Source of the DNA: an uncultured Lachnospiraceae bacterium
GTDB taxonomy: Bacteria; Bacillota; Clostridia; Lachnospirales; Lachnospiraceae
Length of the DNA stretch: 7,821 nt
Direction of reading: 5' to 3'
Assembly (NCBI GenBank): GCA_902803635.1
Contig: CADCQU010000399.1
Location: forward strand, 1-7,821
A program made the translations under genes and the position numbers. The notes beneath the pieces were generated by a model that was not told the origin of the DNA, ran no database searches, and saw nothing but the letters and a program-made list of their open reading frames with translations. Shown one piece after another: positions 5,593-7,821 of the stretch; the stretch's first letter is position 1; each line of letters opens with the position of its first letter.

Positions 5593-5651
5593 CCATTTTC
5601 CACAAATATTTACGAAAAAAGGTTCCATTTTCCGTGAAAATGTTGTATACT
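5593..5651 (+). promoter_or_regulatory. Promoter region of the phosphoribosyltransferase-like gene with operator-like palindrome
   Basis: A TATACT -10 box (5646-5651) lies 43 bases upstream of the AGGAGG ribosome binding site. The -35 is poor. Just upstream is a perfect inverted repeat CATTTTC-CGT-GAAAATG (5626-5642), occupying the expected spacer. A second CCATTTTCC (5593-5601) lies 32 bp, about three helical turns, from the one at 5625-5633. This suggests a repressor or activator serving the divergent intergenic region, but the regulator is unknown. Confidence 0.4.
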
Positions 5652-5705
5652 AAAGAAAAATGGCGGGCGGAAAACGTCTGCCATCCTTTGTTTAGGAGGC
5701 TGCCC

Positions 5706-6344
5706 ATGCAAGATTATTATAAGATTCCTTCCAAGAATTACCGCAACGTTCTCCTTCGCGTCGTGCCGGGACATTTCGTAACCCCGAACACCCACGTCAA
5801 TTATTACATGGACATGTCCGGCATCCTGCACCGGCAGAGCGAAGCCAAGGCGGCCGCGGAGGCCCTCGCGGGTTATTTTTCAGCGGACCGCGTGATCGAC
5901 ACCATCCTCTGCCTCGACGGTACTGACGTCGTGGGAGCATATTTGGCAAATGAACTCACCAAGGCGGGCGTTCTCTCGAAAAATGCCCACAAGACCATGT
6001 ACATCATGACTCCGGAGTACGACCTTTCCGGGCAAATGATCTTCCGCCAGAACCTGGAAGCCTGGATTCGGGACAAGAACGTGCTCCTGCTCCTTGCGAC
6101 CACCACGACCGGCGAAACCATCGCAAAGGCCGGCCAGAGCGTCAACTACTATGGCGGAACCGTCGTCGGCATCGGGGCCATTTTCTCGGCCGTCAACGCC
6201 GTGAACGGTCATCCCGTGCACGCGCTCTTTCGTGCGAGCGACCTGCCGGACTACCGCTCCTACCGCGTGGAGGAATGCCCCATGTGCCGCCAGAAGCGTA
6301 AGGTCGATGCCATCTGCAACGGTTTTGGTTATTCCCCGCTGTAA
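5706..6344 (+). CDS. Phosphoribosyltransferase-like protein (often annotated as orotate phosphoribosyltransferase)
   Basis: This is a 212-residue cytoplasmic protein. Residues 64-103 give an alternating Rossmann-like pattern (DTILCLDGTDVVGAYLANEL, then MYIMTPEYD). NVLLLLATTTTGETIAKA (125-142) corresponds in position to the PRPP-binding loop of type I phosphoribosyltransferases, which normally reads hydrophobic-DD/ED-xxTTG. Here the acidic pair is replaced by Leu-Ala while the TTG core remains. From memory, a Clostridia family with the same ends (PGHFVTPNTHVNYYMD at 21-36 and CPMC at 191-194) shares this, so it seems a family trait. The C-terminal CPMC plus later Cys204 may bind zinc. The substrate is uncertain: classic PyrE activity is doubtful without the acidic pair. 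The start is set by AGGAGG 6 bases upstream. It is monocistronic, with a hairpin terminator after the stop, and divergent from the lipoprotein operon. Confidence 0.75.
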   Translation: MQDYYKIPSKNYRNVLLRVVPGHFVTPNTHVNYYMDMSGILHRQSEAKAAAEALAGYFSADRVIDTILCLDGTDVVGAYLANELTKAGVLSKNAHKTMYIMTPEYDLSGQMIFRQNLEAWIRDKNVLLLLATTTTGETIAKAGQSVNYYGGTVVGIGAIFSAVNAVNGHPVHALFRASDLPDYRSYRVEECPMCRQKRKVDAICNGFGYSPL

Positions 6345-6382
6345 TGGTTTTTCTTAAACAATTCATCCCCGCTCACGTCCTC

Positions 6383-6417
6383 GGAAGAGAAGAAGAAAGA
6401 ATCTTCTCTTCCATTTT
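6383..6417 (+). terminator. Hairpin terminator after the phosphoribosyltransferase-like gene
   Basis: The perfect 11-bp stem GGAAGAGAAGA/TCTTCTCTTCC (6383-6412, 8-base loop) is followed by ATTTTATG. The T-tract is short and the stem moderately GC-rich, so efficiency is uncertain. It lies 39 bases after the stop codon. Confidence 0.65.
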
Positions 6418-6478
6418 ATGTTGGCAGACAATGTAACACAACTTCACATAAAAACAATCATCTTCCCGCATTTATATA

Positions 6479-6507
6479 TTGACAGCGACACTTTCGTGGA
6501 CTAAAGT
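6479..6507 (+). promoter_or_regulatory. Sigma-A-type promoter of ddh
   Basis: A perfect TTGACA (6479-6484), a 17-bp spacer and TAAAGT (6502-6507, 4 of 6) form the best promoter in the window. The start point would be near 6514, giving a short leader of about 30 nt before the ddh start. No riboswitch or attenuator fits in that leader. Confidence 0.75.
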
Positions 6508-6544
6508 ACCTACTATATTGAATATTTTCGAAAGGGGATTCTCT

Positions 6545-7522
6545 ATGTATAAAATTGGTATTCTTGGCTACGGAAATCTTGGAAAGGGTGTGGAGGCGGC
6601 TGTTGCGAAGGCCCCGGACATGGAGCTTGTGGCAGTGTACACGCGTCGCGATCCGGCGGGCCTTGCGATCCGCTCGGCAAATGTCCCGGTCCGCCCGGCG
6701 TCTGCTCTCGAAGATGGCGAGGAGCTTGACGTTCTCATCCTCTGCGGCGGCTCCGCCACCGACCTTCCGGAGATGACCCCGAAGTACGCTCGTCTCTACA
6801 GCGTCGTCGACTCCTTCGACACCCACGCGCGGATTCCGGAACATTTTGCAAATGTCGACGCGGCGGCGAAGGCCGGAAAGAATGCGGCCCTCATCTCCTG
6901 CGGCTGGGACCCGGGCATGTTCTCACTCTCCCGCCTCTACGCGGAGGCCATCCTTCCGGGGGCGTCCACGTACACCTTCTGGGGCCGAGGCGTCAGCCAG
7001 GGCCATTCGGATGCCATCCGCCGGATTGAGGGCGTCCTGGATGCCCGCCAGTACACGATTCCGGTGCCCGAAGCCCTTGAACGCGTCCGTGCCGGGGAAA
7101 ATCCTGAACTGACGACCCGTGAGAAGCATACCCGCGAGTGCTTCGTGGTAGCCGCCGAAGGTGCCGACAAGGCCCGCATCGAGGCCGAAATCGTGAATAT
7201 GCCGAATTATTTTGCGGACTACGACACCACCGTCCACTTCATTTCCATGGAGGAGATGCGCCGCGACCACAGCGGCCTTCCGCACGGCGGCTCCGTCATC
7301 AGCGCCGGCGCCACCGGGACCGACGGAAAGAAGCACGTCATCGAGTACAGCCTGAAGCTCGACTCCAACCCGGAGTTCACCGGCTCGGTACTCACCGCCT
7401 TCGCCCGCGCCATCGCAAAGCGTGCGGCAAATAGCGTCTCCGGGGCCTTTACGGTCTTCGACATCGCCCCCGCCGAGCTCGTTCCCATGAGCGGCGAGGA
7501 GCTCCGCGCACACTACCTGTAA
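6545..7522 (+). CDS. ddh: meso-Diaminopimelate D-dehydrogenase
   Basis: This 325-residue protein matches the usual length of about 320-330. It has an N-terminal NADP-binding Rossmann fold with ILGYGNLGKGVE (6-17) and then the substrate domain with SCGWDPGMFS (118-127), FWGRGVSQGHSDAIRRIEGV (145-164), GLPHGGSVISAG (244-255) and LDSNPEFTGSVL (272-283). These are characteristic of Ddh. The enzyme makes meso-2,6-diaminopimelate in one NADPH-dependent reductive amination of L-2-amino-6-oxopimelate (tetrahydrodipicolinate). It thus bypasses the succinylase, acetylase and aminotransferase routes and feeds lysine and peptidoglycan synthesis. The start at 6545 has AAAGGGGA 6 bases upstream; a 22-codon in-frame extension to 6479 starts inside the promoter and is rejected. 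The gene is monocistronic, with a consensus promoter and no recognisable lysine-responsive leader, suggesting fairly constitutive expression. Confidence 0.95.
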   Translation: MYKIGILGYGNLGKGVEAAVAKAPDMELVAVYTRRDPAGLAIRSANVPVRPASALEDGEELDVLILCGGSATDLPEMTPKYARLYSVVDSFDTHARIPEHFANVDAAAKAGKNAALISCGWDPGMFSLSRLYAEAILPGASTYTFWGRGVSQGHSDAIRRIEGVLDARQYTIPVPEALERVRAGENPELTTREKHTRECFVVAAEGADKARIEAEIVNMPNYFADYDTTVHFISMEEMRRDHSGLPHGGSVISAGATGTDGKKHVIEYSLKLDSNPEFTGSVLTAFARAIAKRAANSVSGAFTVFDIAPAELVPMSGEELRAHYL

Positions 7523-7550
7523 ATCGCAGTTTTTGTATCAATATTTTGCA

Positions 7551-7587
7551 AGAATCCCGTCGCCTCTCACGAGGCTGACGGGATTCT
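7551..7587. repeat. Long imperfect hairpin after ddh, possible terminator
   Basis: The arms AGAATCCCGTC (7551-7561) and GACGGGATTCT (7577-7587) are perfectly complementary. They continue into GCCTC/GAGGC around the loop TCAC, with one bulged base. It lies 28 bases after the ddh stop. The lack of a T-tract on either side argues against a standard intrinsic terminator. The same AGAATCCCGTC arm recurs at 7775-7785, so it is probably a member of the local repeat family that may also end ddh transcription. Confidence 0.6.
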
Positions 7588-7592
7588 ACTTG

Positions 7593-7639
7593 CCTCCCCC
7601 TCGGGGGGAGGTGGCACGGCGAAGCCGTGACGGAGAGGG
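7593..7639. repeat. REP-like palindromic element with two adjacent hairpins
   Basis: CCTCCCCC-TC-GGGGGGAGG (7593-7611) is followed by the perfect hairpin CACGGC-GAA-GCCGTG (7615-7629) and the tail ACGGAGAGGG. This architecture (CT-rich/G-rich hairpin, GGTGGCACG, GAA-loop hairpin, TGACGGAG) matches, from memory, short interspersed repeats common in intergenic regions of Clostridia genomes. It is non-coding on both strands. Confidence 0.7.
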
Positions 7640-7749
7640 CCATACTTTAAAGAGAGCCTTCTTTTGCGGGCATCGCCGACTGACGACAACGCAGTCAGGG
7701 CGGAATTTAGACAAGCAGATTGTTACAGTTCAGGTGCCCCTCTGGCTCT

Positions 7750-7821
7750 GTCATTCTGAGGAGCGAAGCGACGAAGAATCCCGTCAACTTTGCGAGAAAC
7801 CTTACGGGATTCTTCGCTTCG
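7750..7821. repeat. Palindromic intergenic repeat, cut by window end
   Basis: GTCATTCTGAGGAGCGAAGCG leads into CGAAGAATCCCGT (7772-7784), whose exact reverse complement is at 7804-7816 across a 19-base loop. The outer arms CGAAGCG (7764-7770) and CGCTTCG (7815-7821) also pair, with a 1-bp overlap against the inner arm. The element probably continues beyond the window. Between 7640 and 7749 I see no gene or clear signal, only a weak GACTG/CAGTC inverted repeat near 7678-7696. Confidence 0.65.

Noticed and set aside
5544..5705. 54-codon N-terminal extension of the phosphoribosyltransferase-like gene
   Set aside because: It would start upstream of the promoter-like TATACT and of the clear AGGAGG site at 5694-5699.
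6479..6544. 22-codon extension of ddh
   Set aside because: It begins in the TTGACA box itself; the good ribosome binding site and the Rossmann start MYKIGILGYG fit 6545.
6345..6544. Lysine riboswitch upstream of ddh
   Set aside because: The promoter is about 30 bases from the start codon, leaving no room for an aptamer, and the hairpin at 6383-6412 belongs to the preceding gene.
6923..7513. Minus-strand open frame of 196 codons opposite ddh
   Set aside because: It is a mirror of a well-recognised gene with no ribosome binding site or domain.

Overview
The window looks like chromosomal DNA from a Gram-positive, Clostridia-type bacterium, probably a gut Oscillospiraceae or Lachnospiraceae relative. 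That placement is inference. It rests on strong AGGAGG/GGAGG ribosome binding sites, fairly GC-rich genes (about 58% in a sampled stretch of the transporter gene), a meso-diaminopimelate dehydrogenase, a PdaA-like lipoprotein, and short palindromic intergenic repeats of a kind I associate with that group. No rRNA, tRNA, CRISPR array, transposase or phage gene was found.

Layout, left to right. (1) Positions 1-350, minus strand: the N-terminal 116 residues of a GT4-type glycosyltransferase, cut by the window edge. It is preceded by an unusual leader (about 351-702) with two candidate promoters, a 22-bp-spaced direct repeat, and an imperfect 61-bp duplication in which both copies carry a Shine-Dalgarno-like sequence. 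(2) Positions 718-1817, minus strand: a lower-GC toxin-antitoxin module, with a Panacea-domain (SocA-like) antitoxin gene overlapping a MazF/PemK-like toxin gene by 8 bp. It has its own terminator and several palindromes in its leader. (3) Positions 1907-5581, minus strand: a probable operon running from a 45-residue membrane peptide ORF to a PdaA-like polysaccharide-deacetylase lipoprotein with 16 pentapeptide repeats, then a Na/Pi cotransporter with a PhoU-like tail, then a flavin reductase-like protein. (4) Positions 5646-6417, plus strand, divergent: a phosphoribosyltransferase-like gene with promoter and terminator. (5) Positions 6479-7522, plus strand: meso-diaminopimelate dehydrogenase (ddh) behind a consensus TTGACA promoter. 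(6) Positions 7551-7821: a cluster of palindromic repeats.

Several genes plausibly touch the cell envelope: the glycosyltransferase, the deacetylase-like lipoprotein, and Ddh, which makes the peptidoglycan and lysine precursor meso-DAP. They lie in separate transcription units, so a shared pathway is not shown. The most interesting points are the Panacea/MazF pairing, a PdaA-like protein that appears to have lost catalytic residues while carrying a 15-bp minisatellite, the duplicated leader of the glycosyltransferase gene, and a strongly over-represented octamer, GGCAAATG, found nine times on the two strands.
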